64,000 bases of DNA from Cordyceps javanica (lineage: Eukaryota; Ascomycota; Sordariomycetes; Hypocreales; Cordycipitaceae). The notes under the pieces are model-generated. The model searched no databases. It was not told the DNA's origin and saw nothing but the letters and a program-made list of their open reading frames with translations. The stretch covers positions 186,001-250,000 of the forward strand of contig JAAECO010000005.1 of assembly GCA_036850795.1 (NCBI GenBank). The letters run 5' to 3'. The position numbers were made by a program, and so were the translations under genes. This document shows positions 1 to 12,324 of this stretch, piece by piece; positions within the stretch are counted from its first letter, which is position 1, and every line of letters begins with the position of its first letter.

Positions 1-561
1 TCGCGGCCGGGGTAACGAGATATCTCTGGTTACTACGGAGTACTCCGTACATCTTCATGTTTCTACGTCTACCACCGGCGTGGCCCACACGGAACCCGGC
101 CGGAAGCAGCGTAAAAATCACGCCACGGATTTTACTGTGAATCACAAGACAACGGGCAGCATCTCTGTCAGTGGATACCATCACCCGGCTGTCATGCCCC
201 ACCAAAGGTCGAGAGCGAAACTGGCTACCGTGCCATCCGTGATCAGGCGGTTTGAGGCAACATCATAATGCCGATATTTCTTCTGGGATTTTAGAAAACA
301 AAGGGGTAATAACCTTACTCAGATTGATTTCAGTAGCCGAGGTTGAGTTTAGATGCTTTGTTAGATCTCAGCAGGGGTATGATTGCCAATTGCCGCAAAT
401 CTAGAGGCATTTGCCGGCAAGTTGCGAACTGCAGCTGCAGCGTACTGCAGATCAGCCCCAAGAAAACAGAATGCGTTTCAATTACCATTACAAATAGCAT
501 TCATTCATTTCTTCATTGAGCTACCGTGACTATTGATCTGGTGGAGGAGTCGGCGACAGAC
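1..561. other. left-edge non-coding stretch
   Basis: No gene is supported here. The longest open frame (80-268, +) is 62 codons with no recognisable domain, signal peptide or intron structure. The stretch is the 3' flank of the hydrolase gene that ends at 562 on the minus strand. Confidence 0.6.
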
Positions 562-1902
562 TCATAGCGACTTTAGAAACATGTCGACGGATTTCATCGA
601 CCACCCATGTGCATATCCAAGCGCAGAATCCAGCACTGGCTGAACATGGGCCTCCGCAGGTACAATTGTGAGTACCGCTTCCTTACTAGCTACAGCTGAG
701 ACCTTTTCGTCAGAATCCACAACAATCATGTCTGCACGAAGAAGCTCTCGTCCAAACTTGACACATGAGTCAAACAGAGTCTCGCCGGCGCCTGTTGTAA
801 CGAGAATCCTCTTGGCTACTGGGCACGACGTTACGTCTGAGGCTCTTGCGTGCATTTCAGGTGGGAAAACGGCTTTCCAGACCGCGCTTGCTCCGTCAGC
901 TTCAATGGGTGACGCCCAGACTTCTGTTAGAGAGGGTTTGAATAGCTTGATGAAAAATTCCAATTGCTGTGCAGAGAGATAGTCGCTCTCATTGTTCGCA
1001 ACAAATGAGGCATCAGTGGTTCTCATGGTCAGCCATGGCGAAAAAAGCGCCACAGCGCACAACTGTTTCCCCTTCTCAGGGCCCAACTCTGTCAACGGTG
1101 GTGCGTATGGGGAGGGCCGCACCACGTGCGCGAGCAGACTGGCAATGAGGTGGCCACCTGCGCTGTCACCGGCTAGAATCAAGGTTTCTGGCCGTATACC
1201 GGCGTTGCCAGAGATGCCGGGAAGGGGATGATTAAGTAGATATTTGACTGTAGCCACCATCTGTATGAGCTGCGTAGGATATCCAAACTCGGAGCTTAGC
1301 GAGTACTCAATGAAGATGACGCGACTCGCACCGCACGAGTCCGCACACCTTAATGCGAACGGCATGTGGCCGGGGGCTTGCAGAGGGTTAAGGTAACCCC
1401 CTCCGTGGGCATAGAGCAGTGTCGGTCCGTCTACTGGGGCTTTGGCAGGAGTGACAATATGCAAAAGTGGAGGTGGAGTCTGTCGATCATTGCCTTCGGA
1501 TGTATGCTCAGCCAGTTCTGCGGTTACCACGGTGTATGTGAGGCCATGTTCATGGCAATATGCTTTAACGGCTGCGCCAGTGTGTCGACGATGAGAGTAA
1601 GCAAATACGTGTCGTGGATTGAGCGACAGGCGGAGGGACTGAAGGAGAGAGATGGAAAACTTCTGGCGCCAGTGCAGAGATACAGAGTCAGCGCTGCGTG
1701 ATGCGAAGGTGAAGACGGCGCGGGCAACTACTCATAATGAAGATTAATTAGTGAGAACATATTCGCACATCCAAAAACAACGGAAATGGCTGCCGAGCCA
1801 CTTTCCGGACTCGATCCTCGTACCGGTCAGAGGGACGAGCCACATGAGTGATATTTGGTCATATAGGCCCATGGGCTTGGGCACAAGCTCATTTGTCGAC
1901 AT
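562..1902 (-). CDS. alpha/beta hydrolase (HSL/esterase-like)
   Basis: A serine hydrolase of the hormone-sensitive-lipase/arylesterase type, expected to cleave esters or amides; the substrate is unknown. Visible motifs are the oxyanion-hole HGGGY, the nucleophile elbow GDSAGG, and a C-terminal EAHVQ whose His is the likely catalytic base. I start it at ATG 1902 (MSTNELVPKP), because an intron joins that exon to the main frame. The best in-phase intron is about 1728-1778 (weak donor GTTTTT). An alternative uses donor GTGCGA near 1765 with an acceptor near 1690. The product is about 420-430 residues, normal for the family. Codons upstream of HGGGY continue smoothly (RHVFAYSHRR...), so the short frame beginning at 1530 is not the true start. 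The family is clear; the exact first intron is not. Confidence 0.8.
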
Positions 1903-3195
1903 GATGAGAAGCGGCGCGTTTGTCGTGTGAAGTTGCCAGATTGTAAATGTTTCGAAAGAAGATGGGAACTCGCGACCATAATAGCGCGTTGCCCAAGGCC
2001 AGGCTAAGTGGAGACATTGGTGGAGGCTGCTGACAGCTTTGATCCGACGGTTGGGAAACATCATGAATCATTGCAAGAAGGGAGAAAATGATCGGTTAGA
2101 GAGAATCTCGAAATCCCTATCCCCATTTTGAATTGATGCAAGATTTGTGGATGACATCGTAGCCCAGTACAGTCCAGAGCCTATCTCATCAAGGCCGTAG
2201 ACACGGATTCACGGGGATAAGTGCAACTGCATGAATGGGTGATTGATGCGAATGCACACACCTCAAGGCCACGTGGGGGCCCTGCAGGTAGGGATAACCA
2301 TTGTCGAAGCACGATCTGGTCATGGACATCGGGGAATAGACTGTATTCGAGATGGAGCCAAAACTATCTTAGCATTCAAGTAGGTCTACTAGGGCGCAAT
2401 TGGTAAGGGCAGTAGGTATCGAAGAGTGATGGTGAAAAGAAAGCGCTACCCTAGAGAAACTAAACAAACTTGCCCTGAGTCTAATGGGGTTTACTAAAAT
2501 ACTATGAATATGATATCGTCGAAATGATAGTGTCTAATCTTGAGCGGTTTCTACTTCATGTCAGGAGAATATATCATTGCGTGAGCTCTAATCGGCGAAA
2601 AGAATTCGATTGGCGGCATTTGGAGGCGGGGAGGACAAAGCGGACATAAGGTTGCATTTTTGTAAGCCTATAGCCGGGTGACTCGAAGCCAGTAGTTACC
2701 CGACATCTCCGAGTACTCCTGTGAGCCAGTAAATGATTGACTAGGGCTCAGGATAAAGCTAGTTTTTTTTTGGGCTGCTAGACCTTTCTGCTATTGACTA
2801 CGTAATATCAATTTTTTCAGGCCGTAACATATTACCGAGCTAATATGCCCTTCACTCTCCGCCCGTACAACCTCCGTATGGGCAGCGAAGGATTGTAGCC
2901 GTACTTGTAAGCCACAACATGACCCCACTGTGGTGAACAATCCTGGGGTTCGTGGTTTCCAAATATGGTTGAACTATTTCCGGATACTTGACACGCTACT
3001 GCGAGCTGAAGCCCTTTTGACGGGAGAGAATTGAGGCTAGGCAAAAGATCACTCTACCTCCGAGCCGAAGCCGACCACGCCAAGATATAAATAAAGCAAT
3101 CCTCCTGAGCAGCTGTAGATGAACTATGCTCACCAATTCAGTAATCAGATCTAGTCATTGACCGATATCTCCTGTTCAACTTCACATCTGCAACC
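1903..3195. other. intergenic region, hydrolase / O-methyltransferase
   Basis: About 1.3 kb between the 5' ends of two divergent genes. Only scattered frames of 60-106 codons without family signatures are visible. It must contain both promoters; the only recognisable element is the TATA box at 3086-3093. Confidence 0.6.
3086..3093 (+). promoter_or_regulatory. TATA box of the O-methyltransferase gene
   Basis: TATAAATA lies 103 bp upstream of the ATG at 3196, a usual distance for fungal TATA promoters. Use is inferred from position only. Confidence 0.5.
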
Positions 3196-3873
3196 ATGTC
3201 CTCGTCAATGCCCCTGTCGACCAAGATCGCTCACGTGACGGCGATCGAAGCCGGCGCAGAAAAGGCGCTTGTAAAACCTGATGCCCATCTGGACAATGCC
3301 CTCTCCAGCACGGCCAAACATGGAATGCCTCCCATCCAGGTATCCGCCCTGCAGGGCCAGTTCCTTGCCATCCAGGCTCGCCTCATCGGCGCAAAGACGG
3401 TCCTTGAACTCGGTGCCTTGGGGGGTTACTCCACCATCTGCCTTGCAAAGACGGGCGCCAAAGTGACGAGCATCGAGATTGACCCCAAACATCGCGACGT
3501 CGCCAGCGAGAACCTGCGCGTCGCAGGGATCGAGCCAGACATTATTCTGGGCGATGCGCGGAGCGTCCTTCCCGAACTTGTGCGCGAGGGTCGCGTGTTT
3601 GACATGGTGTTTATCGACGCGGACTGGGGCCAGCATGCAGACTACTTTGACTGGGCTGTCAAGCTGACACGCAGAAACGGGTGCATCTTCATCGACAATG
3701 TCGTGCAGGAACTAATTACCTGCCACGGTGGTAGCGTTGGGGAGGGTACTTTGATTGAAAGGGTTGGCGCGGCAACCAACGTGACGGCGACACTCGTGCC
3801 AAAGATTACCGGAAAAGAGGGTGTGGTGGACAATGCGTTTATCGACGGATTTCTTCTAGCAACTGTGAACTAG
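3196..3873 (+). CDS. CCoAOMT-like O-methyltransferase
   Basis: A single-exon 225-residue SAM-dependent O-methyltransferase of the caffeoyl-CoA/catechol type (Methyltransf_3). These enzymes methylate a hydroxyl of a small aromatic substrate in the cytosol. The SAM site is visible: VLELGALGGYSTICLA (motif I, about residues 74-89), SIEIDPKH with the acidic ribose-binding residue, and LGDARSVLPEL. The metal-dependent core VFIDADWGQHADYFDWA (about 142-158) follows, then FIDNVV. The start codon sits in a good context (CAACCATG) and a TATA box lies about 100 bp upstream. Length fits the family. Neighbours do not suggest a pathway, so the substrate is unknown. Confidence 0.9.
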   Translation: MSSSMPLSTKIAHVTAIEAGAEKALVKPDAHLDNALSSTAKHGMPPIQVSALQGQFLAIQARLIGAKTVLELGALGGYSTICLAKTGAKVTSIEIDPKHRDVASENLRVAGIEPDIILGDARSVLPELVREGRVFDMVFIDADWGQHADYFDWAVKLTRRNGCIFIDNVVQELITCHGGSVGEGTLIERVGAATNVTATLVPKITGKEGVVDNAFIDGFLLATVN

Positions 3874-4614
3874 GTTCCTACTAGCTATGCAATTACTTGA
3901 ACGGGTATTCCCGCTTTTCAGTGGGATTTTCAGCATCTACAACAATCGCGTAGAATGACGGACGGCAATACCTCGCTGTCACTCTCATTTGCGTGGTCAT
4001 GTGCCCATATTATACTAACACCCCGTATTATCCGGATCTCTCGTGCCATCAGATGCTGGGAGATCCCGATGCACATGGCGTGACTTTTTTGCACAAAATT
4101 CTTGGGTTTTTATGGCTGCTAAAACTAATCACTAGGTAATTCACTACGCTAGTAAAGTCAGTGCTGTTTCGATCGACTTGTATAAGTACTTGAGTACTGT
4201 AACTTCTAGTCATAGTAGCTCTTATTTTTTACCCGTAGGTAATTTTCTAGTCACCTGCACCCTCCTCCATCTCACCTACTTAGCCAAGTAACTACTCTTT
4301 TACCAGCACCAACCAAGGCGAATACAGGCCAAGGATGGCGCCACCCCCGCCAACGGAATCTTGGCAAACTAGCTACCAGTTAGCCTTCTCACTACGAAAT
4401 AGTTAGAAGATAAGCTTCTTTTAGCAGCTGCCTAAGATGGCAGGTGCCAACTCTTACAACTCAAGACGTGACACAGAATGCCACTGTGTTGCAGGTCTTG
4501 GCAAGTCTAGACCGGCAGTCAGGCAGGCGGTATCGGTTCTTTATAAGGTCTTGTCGGAGCCCGCCATTTGCTGCAACATGACCTACACAAAAATTGCTTC
4601 TTTCTTTTCGCACA
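3874..4614. other. intergenic region, OMT / aminopeptidase
   Basis: No supported gene. The stretch between about 4130 and 4310 is rich in short words such as GTAGGTAA, CCTACTT and CAAGTAACTACT, the same word family that dominates the islands near 22.4 and 53.3 kb. The promoter of the aminopeptidase lies at its right end. Confidence 0.6.
4542..4547 (+). promoter_or_regulatory. TATA box of the M28 aminopeptidase gene
   Basis: TATAAG sits 73 bp upstream of the ATG at 4615. Assigned by position only. Confidence 0.45.
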
Positions 4615-6258
4615 ATGAAGTTTTTGAAGATTGCAGTTCTAGGAGCGCTCTATTGTGCAGGGCTGCTGGATGCTACTGATCCAATCACGCCAGAGAAGGC
4701 TGCCAATGATATTCGCGTTCAAGAGTGAGCTACAGGAGCTTAATCCCAGATTGAGACTTCATTAATCCATGAAATAGGTTGGAAAACGTACTTTGGAATC
4801 TGCAAAAGATTGCCCGCGATAATGGCGGCAACCGAGCCCATGGTCTACCTGGGTTCAAGGCGTCGCGCGACTTTGTTCTTGAACGGGTTGTTAAGCGATT
4901 CGGCGCACGTCTAGACACGTACACTCAAGAGTTCAACCATACCTATAACGAAGTCCGGCGCATTGAACTCAAGGGGCCAGAAGGGAACAAAGTAGACGTC
5001 TACACTCTACAATACGTCTCGTCGACCCCGCTGCCTGGCGGCGTCACAGCACCGTTGCTGAATACTCCTGTCGATGATGCTCGTGGTTCTATGTGCTTCC
5101 CGGACCAGTGGGACGGCATCGATGCCTCTGGGAAAGTTGTTCTCCTGAAGCGCGGCGAGTGCGCTATCGCGGACAAGCTCAAGCTCGCGAAGCAACATGG
5201 TGCACTAGCGGCAGTCCTCTACCACAACCTTCCTGGTACACCAACGAGTGCCACACTTGGTGCCGGCAACGTTGGACTCCTAGTTCCTGTAGCCCTTGTT
5301 CATCGCGACGTCGGTGAGGGCTGGAAGACTAGGCTTTCCGCGGGCGAAGACCTCAAGGTGACACTTACCATAGACGCGATTTTCGAACAGCGTCCAGGTT
5401 GGAATGTCATCTCGGAAACAAAACAGGGGGACCCGAACAATGTTGTCATGCTCGGAGCCCACCTCGACAGTGTCCAGGCCGGCCCTGGCATTAATGACGA
5501 TGGCAGTGGCACGGCCGCGTTGCTCGAAATAGTAACCTCGTTTCAAAAGTATACCGGCTTCAAAAATAAGATTCGCTTCGCTTGGTGGGGAGCTGAAGAG
5601 TAGGTAACTCTCACGCTGCATGCAGAGATGGCTACTTACAGTTGCATATAGGCTTGGCCTGGTTGGCTCTCTATACTACACTTCACGCCTGTCCGAAGCG
5701 GAGAAGGACAAGATCAAATTTTATTTCAACTATGACATGATTGCTAGCCCCGAGCCGAAATTTGTCGTCTATGCGGATAACGATTCCCATGAATACGGTG
5801 CCGTTCCCATCTACGAGTACTTGAAAGGCGCGGGCGCTGCACCTGAATATGCGTATGCACCCCACCCTCCTATGTTTCCATCTGACTTGACCTAATCCCC
5901 TTTATTAATACTCGATAGCAAATTCGGGTCCTCGTCAGACTACGTGGGCTTTCTCAGAGCCGGGATACCGAGCAGCGGCATCTTCACTGGCGCCGGGGCG
6001 CCGTACGACCAATGTTACCACCAGCTGTGCGACAACCTTCGGAATATCAACTGGGATGCCTACGAAAAGAATGCCAAAGCGGCCGCTTATGTTGCAGCTC
6101 AATTTGCTCTGAATCTCGATGGCGTCCCAAAGCGCAACACAACGAGCTCAAACCCCCAGTCTGCCCGTGGTATTCAGAATACTTTCCGCGATTGGACTAC
6201 AGGGATTCAAGTTGCGGAAACTCATGCGAGTTGTGGAGGAGAGCTTCGCTCAGTCTAA
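4615..6258 (+). CDS. secreted M28 zinc aminopeptidase
   Basis: A secreted leucine aminopeptidase/aminopeptidase Y-type enzyme that trims N-terminal residues from extracellular peptides. Four exons: 4615-4724, 4778-5599, 5652-5873 and 5919-6258; introns 4725-4777, 5600-5651 and 5874-5918. They encode 497 residues in unbroken phase. The first exon gives a signal peptide (MKFLKIAVLGALYCAGLLDA) that a start in exon 2 would lose. A protease-associated domain precedes the peptidase core. Metal and catalytic residues are all visible: His265 in GAHLDSV, Asp277 in GINDDGSG, Glu310-Glu311 in WWGAEE, Asp in NYDMIASP, and the terminal His in YHQLCD. Intron 3 has an unusual GTTTCC donor and is only 45 nt. 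No other GT donor fits between the two coding blocks. Family assignment is firm. Confidence 0.9.
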
Positions 6259-8142
6259 CAAAAGAAAAACTGACAAAAAACTAGAGAAAAAAACCAGGGA
6301 TCTGCATACGCATTGGTTGCAGTCTTCCTGCAATGCCGTCAACGACATTTCTGAGGAGCATCGGTGCATGACACACCGAATGGACGACATGAAGCGGGGA
6401 GGGCAGGATTTGCCGGGTACGCGCGACTTGCCTTATTGACACGGAAGCAGAGAAACGATCATCACATGGAAAGTGTTTAAATACACCCATACAGTAGTAT
6501 TTGCAATTGAACTTTCGACTGCGTTCTTTGTCGTGAAATTTATGGATAATCTGCTGTCATTCTCGTTGTCACTGCACGGACGCAGACTGTATTGATTGTG
6601 ACAGTAGCTGGAATCCGAGAACAATCAGCTATATTGGGCAACCAAAACGTAGCTGTAAGTCATCTTTCCAATGAATGAGGGCAGAAAGCTTCGGCAAGAC
6701 CTGATTTCGAGAACCACCAACAGCCGCGGAGCATGAGCTTCAGCCGAGCCTGCTTTTCAGAGATGGGCGCTGGTATAGCTGACGGTGCTGCGTATGCCGT
6801 TTTTTATAACCACTATTGATGATAAAGGCCAGTTGTGAAGGAACTGCAAATTTTCAGCCTCTGTCAAGGAACCGCGGAATGCCTGATACTGATCCTTAGA
6901 TGGCTGAGTCTAGACAAGGCCGGGACAATTGGAAACTACCAATCGGTAGTTATATATACTTATTCTGTCTTCCCAAGCCAGGTGCCGTCAGAGTACCCAC
7001 CTGCTACTTATTTTTTGAATGAGTACAACGACATCGGTATAACATACTTTATGAGAGCAGCTTCCCGCACTGGTAAGAATATCCTCTAAATATGAATCCG
7101 TCATCAATGATTCTTCTTTTGCAAGTGGCTGCGGGCCGCCTATCCGTCCTAGGACTAGGCCTTGGTAGCAATGCTGGGATAAATAGTTGGCCGAAAAGTT
7201 TTACACTGCCACTAGCGCGACGTGCCGAAATCCAGCGAGTTCTCATGGAAATCTTGCAGATTGGTATAACACTTTGCTCGTCTCGTATTCTTGTATTGTA
7301 ATTACCTTCACTTTTGACCATACTGTTTTGCGTCATTACAAGCTCTCCCTGGTTTCGATTTGACAGGGTACATTGGTGGTATATCGGGTAAGCCAACTCG
7401 AACTCGCGAGGCTTTTATATTCACTAATAAGAGAAGATAAATAACAGTAAGGAAAAATGGATCAAACAGGGCATTGCACGGAGCGACTGAGCTAGCATTC
7501 GTGGCGGAAGATTTCTGCTTCTGACATTCTTCGTACAGGGGCGCCCTTCTCGCGGCGCTATTGGCCGAAATTGAAAATCTCGTAACGTTGAGGGCCGCAA
7601 ATAGTGAAATGTGGCTAACCTCGGAACGGTCTAGAACTAAGGGAATCTCGATGAACTGCATTCTCCTTCTGCCAGTTGCACAAGGCATAAGTGGCGTCTA
7701 TGTCACTGAACGCGGAGCCATTTGTCCGCCCCTGTCCAGCTTCAACGGCCAGTTATGGGGCGAACGCATCATTATAACGGCGCGCTGTACCTGATGCTAC
7801 TGTGTTTTCCACCCCATGAGCACTATACAGACGCAAGCCACGCCCACTTCATAGTGTCTTTAACGGATCATAGTACGGGGTGCAGGAAACTGGTTGCTCT
7901 CCCTTTGTCATTTATTGCAATTTTGCTTCCTACACCAGCCGCCCGACTTGTAGCCTCTGCAGTTTTGATCTTTTGACGCGAGTTTCTTCGGTTTGCAGGT
8001 GTCCTCGAGGACGGTAGCCGCTCCAACCACTCAAACCTATGGCCTGGGACTTATTAGTGTGCGAGAACTTGGCAAAAAACCCACAGCCGAGACAAAGAGG
8101 AAATTTTCTCCCCATGAGCTCGGGCTTTGTCGAGTTGACAGA
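6259..8142. other. intergenic region upstream of SLN1
   Basis: About 1.9 kb without a supported gene. Frames of 60-126 codons occur on both strands but carry no domain, signal peptide or codon pattern. It is probably the promoter and a long 5' leader of the downstream kinase. Confidence 0.6.
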
Positions 8143-11100
8143 ATGAGAGTTCCCATATGGGTACAGCTTGCGCTGCTTGTAAGCGCCGTCGCCCTACTCG
8201 CCCTAACAGTTGTCGCAGTGCCGACATGGATATACGTCCAAAGCTTCGTTGTCGATGTGGAAACCGAGAGCCTTGCCCTCGCAGCGTCGCTGTACGCTGC
8301 CAAGATTGACTCCCAGCTACAGTTGCTCAACACAATCAGTCGCACAGTTTCTACGCGAATCTTGATACAACAGTCCCTAGTCAACTACTATAATGGCAAC
8401 TCGACGACAAAGGACCCGTTTGAACCTACAGTAACGGACTTGCAGAGCGCCCTCGCTACCAGTAGCTTCACTGGCCTATTGCAGGCGCGCGTCTACTCGC
8501 GAAACCAAACCGGCGAGAATGCGACGGGCCTTGTCAGTGTCACGGGTTCCGGTGTTGGGACGCAGATCCAGAACATCCAATTGCCCTACCTCACTCCAAC
8601 CGGATCACCCGTCAACCTGAGTGACTCTGAGTTTGGCTATCCGCCTTCTCTGTATCCCAACATCACTTACGAGACCTTGGATTACCCGAATCCCTACATA
8701 CCTTCGGAGACCGCCGTCGCAGCTAGCGCTTTCCCAGGCGTGTTGTTGAGCGACAGTCGAGGACTGCTTCTTGGCCCGCTGGCCATCAACGAAACATTCG
8801 CGCTCATATCTCTCACGATTCCCATCAGATCTCTTCGCTCTAATGGCTTTATTCTTGGTTATCTCACCCTGGTTGCTGCCGCGAACTCGTTTCTCGACAT
8901 CCAAACAGCCATCGATGGACTTGGTAGCAGCGGTGTGGCGCTACTTGTCACTCCTGATGACCCATCAAACCGATTCACGCCACCACTTTTGCCATCCAAT
9001 GTCACGTATCGACCACCAAAGGACTCTTTGAGAAATTATTCAGTGCGACTCGTTCTGCCACCGATGGCACGGACCGGCCAGGCTGACCGTCACGGACTGA
9101 TGGAGAGAAGCTGGCAGCTGCCTTTCATTCTGTCACGCTACCCGGCTGTCAATAGCGTCTACTCAACGAATAATGGGAACGCGAATAATGCCCGTGCAAG
9201 TCTGACAGCGAAAAACGAAAAGGGATTCTCAGTGGCAGTTGGTGTTGCTCGTCCACAAACCACACTGGTTGACTGGGCTATAGTAGTGGAAAAGTCTCGC
9301 GGCGAGGCTTACCTCCCGATATCCCAGCTACGAAAAATACTAGTTGGCTGTGCCTTCGGAACTGCCGGTTTAGTTATGATGCTCATTATTCCTTGTGCAT
9401 ATTTCAGTGTCCGCCCTATTCGAAGACTCAAAACAGCCACTGAAAAGACCATCACCGTGCCGGGCTACGATCACATGTATAGCGACGACGAGAAACTCGC
9501 AGCAAGCTCGCGTGGTACACTGACTTCCACTCTCATCGGTAATTTCTTTCAGAACCTCAAGAGGAAATTTTCGAAGCCGCAGCGGCCACTCACAGCGGCT
9601 GAAATCGAGAATCACCGCCGCGTATTCAAGATACCAGGCAGGGTCAAGGAGAGGTCACATCTGATTACCGACGAGGTGACGGAGCTGACGGAAGTTTACA
9701 ACAAAATGACAGATGAGCTTGTCAAACAATATACCTCTCTTGACCATCAAGTAGCAAAAAGAACACGGGAACTGGAGATCAGTAAGAAGGCAGCCGAGGC
9801 TGCCAACGAGAGCAAAACGTTATTTATTGCCAACATCTCTCACGAGCTGAAGACACCACTCAACGGAATCATGGGCATCTGTGCTGTATGTATGGAAGAA
9901 AATGACATTCTCCATATACAGCATTCTTTAAAAACACTCTACAGATCTGGTGAGTTATCCTCCGTAATGTAATAAAACCGGGCTAACTCTGAGGTATTAG
10001 GTGAGCTACTGCTGCATCTATTGGAAGACTTGCTCAGTTTCTCCAAGAACCAGATCAGCCATGAGATCAAGTTGGAGCACAAAGAATTCCGACTAGGAGA
10101 GATTCGATCACAAATCATATCCATTTTTGAGAAACAAGCTCGGGAGAGCAAAATCGAAATGGACGTCATCTTCATTGGTCCTATGCCCGAAGAAGCCAAT
10201 CCAGGTTATCTATTCGTTCAACAATCACCGTCACGAGCTACACAACCAAACCGCATACGAGACATGTATATTTTGGGAGATCAACATCGAATCTTACAAG
10301 TCATAATCAACCTCGTCAGCAATAGCCTGAAATTTACGGCAGCTGGTGGTAAGATCCAAGTCCGCATACGCTGCGGAGAAGACCTCAAGATGAAGGGTAG
10401 CAACGAATCAACGACGCAGGCCGGTGACTCTGACCCTCAGAGTGAAAGCAGCGATAGGACGAGGGTATCTTCGGCACCAATCTCGATAAAACCACCACTT
10501 GGCACGCCAGCGGGAAGCGGTCAACCCAACCAGATTGAGCCGATTGACGATACTGATTTTATCTTTGATCGAGTTGGCCCCAGCTCACCAGCCATAGTCG
10601 ATGAGACGCCGAAAACATATATGTTTACGTTCGAGGTCGAGGATACCGGACGAGGTATACCCAACAGCATGCAGGACAAAATCTTCGAACCGTTTGTACA
10701 GGTCGATTCAAGTTTGAGCAAAGGATTTGGTGGCACTGGACTAGGTCTGAGCATCTGCTCGCAGCTTGCTAAACTAATGGGGGGCACAATCACTGTGAAG
10801 AGCAATGAGGGGCTTGGCTCAACTTTCAGCTTACGGATCCCTCTTAAATATATCAGCGACCGAGTTCCTAGCACACGATCCGAAAGCACGAGGCCGAGGT
10901 CGAGGGCACCAAGCGCTGGCGGCTCAACGACTGGTGGTGGTGGTAGCAGTTGCCATCGCAATTCACTAAGCAGCGTGCTAGCACAAGAACCCGATCCCGC
11001 GACGACGTCAACAAACAACGACAGTCATCGAAGCGATATCCAACCCCGCCTTGTTGGTTTAAGTACGCCGTTTTTCCCGCCGAATCCCAATCAAGCTTCA

Positions 11101-11613
11101 GTGTCGCCTCCCAACCCTACTACAGTCGTTCCACCGACCACGAGTGTCGAAACGCAAGCGGCCATACAGAAAGCCAAAGTCGACAAGGCCAAGAACTCTA
11201 CGAGTGGGTCGGCAAGCAACGACCTATGTGTTCTCGTGGCGGACGATAATGCCACGAACATCGAGGTCGTAAGGAGAATGCTCAAGCTCGAAAAGGTTCT
11301 CGATGTTACCATCGCCAAAGACGGCCGCGAGGCATATGAGTTGGTCAAGATGAACATGGAACAGAATCGCAAGTTCGACTTGATCTTTATGGATGTTCAG
11401 ATGCCCAACTTGGACGGTATACAGTCTACCCGACTGATTCGGCAGATGGGATATGCCGCGCCAATCGTGGCTCTCACGGCATTCTCGGAGGAGAGTAATC
11501 GCAAGGAATGTATGGAGTCGGGCATGGATGAATTCTTGGCTAAACCTATCAGAAGGTCAGCGCTGAAGAGCGTCCTGACCAGGTTTGCGACAATCTATGA
11601 GGAGAAGACCTGA
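8143..11613 (+). CDS. sln1: Sln1-type hybrid histidine kinase
   Basis: A plasma-membrane osmosensing hybrid histidine kinase of the Sln1 family, the top of the phosphorelay (kinase, HPt, Ssk1) feeding the HOG MAP-kinase pathway. Two exons, 8143-9949 and 10001-11613, with a 51 nt intron (branch GCTAAC) encode 1139 residues. The frame is open upstream of 8143, but I start at MRVPIWVQLALL because it places the first membrane helix (about 5-30) at the N terminus. An extracellular sensor follows with several N-x-S/T sites, then a second helix (about 398-421) and a HAMP-like and coiled segment. His567 lies in NISHELKTPLNGI; the N box is QVIINLVSNSLKF, G1 DTGRGI and G2 GFGGTGLGLSI. A receiver domain has phospho-acceptor Asp1067 (FMDVQMP) and the conserved Lys in AKPI. 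A long low-complexity insert between N and G1 is usual for this family. Confidence 0.94.
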
Positions 11614-12324
11614 CGAATGACAGCTGGGGGTCAGTAAATGCGATTCACAAGTAATGAACTTGAAGCTGGTGCCGAAAAGCGCCAGAAGCGCATGCAGCTG
11701 TATACTTGCGAGGCATTCATTATTCACTGTTTATTTTTTTTTAGCGAATTCATATTATAGAGGCAAATAAGATCAAAAACTGCGTGAAACGCTCCAGTTA
11801 GCGCAACACACACGCTTTCATTCGTTCAACACTATTGGGGAGACAAAACCCATGCCTCGAACATATCCAAGCAAAACACACAAAGCCAAAGCTCAATTCC
11901 GATGCCGGCCTGATCCGCTGTCGATCTGCCGTCTTTTCTTTCGAGAGCGAGCAGCCAAGTATAAGACGTCCCGCCGTTCGCATCCCTGGAGCTCTCGCGA
12001 CAGCCACAATGGTGATTACAACAAATTGCTACCCAAATATGCGCTGTACATGTGTATTATCAATGCATGCACCCTAGCATCCCTCATGATTCTCAGGTGT
12101 AGTGTCGCAAAAGTAGAGTAAATCTACAGGTGGCGGTGGTGGGATTGAAGGCATGACCCCATCACAAAACCAGTCTGCTCTCAAGTAGCACAGTTGGCAT
12201 GCAGACTGGAGACATAGACTCGGGACGGGTGCCTTGTCTGCGGCGAAAGGGTTTTTTTTTTAAAAAAAAAACATTTATATTGAGTATTGATTCGGATTGG
12301 CAACTTCCGAGTCATTGTCAGAGG
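11614..12324. other. tail-to-tail intergenic region, SLN1 / ALDH
   Basis: Convergent 3' flanks of two genes. No supported gene. It holds a perfect T10A10 palindrome at 12252-12271, just beyond the aldehyde dehydrogenase stop codon. Confidence 0.6.
12252..12271. repeat. T10A10 palindrome
   Basis: Ten T followed by ten A form a perfect 20 bp palindrome, 54-73 bp beyond the stop of the minus-strand aldehyde dehydrogenase. It is likely in the 3' UTR or polyadenylation zone. Homopolymer length may carry sequencing error. Confidence 0.7.
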
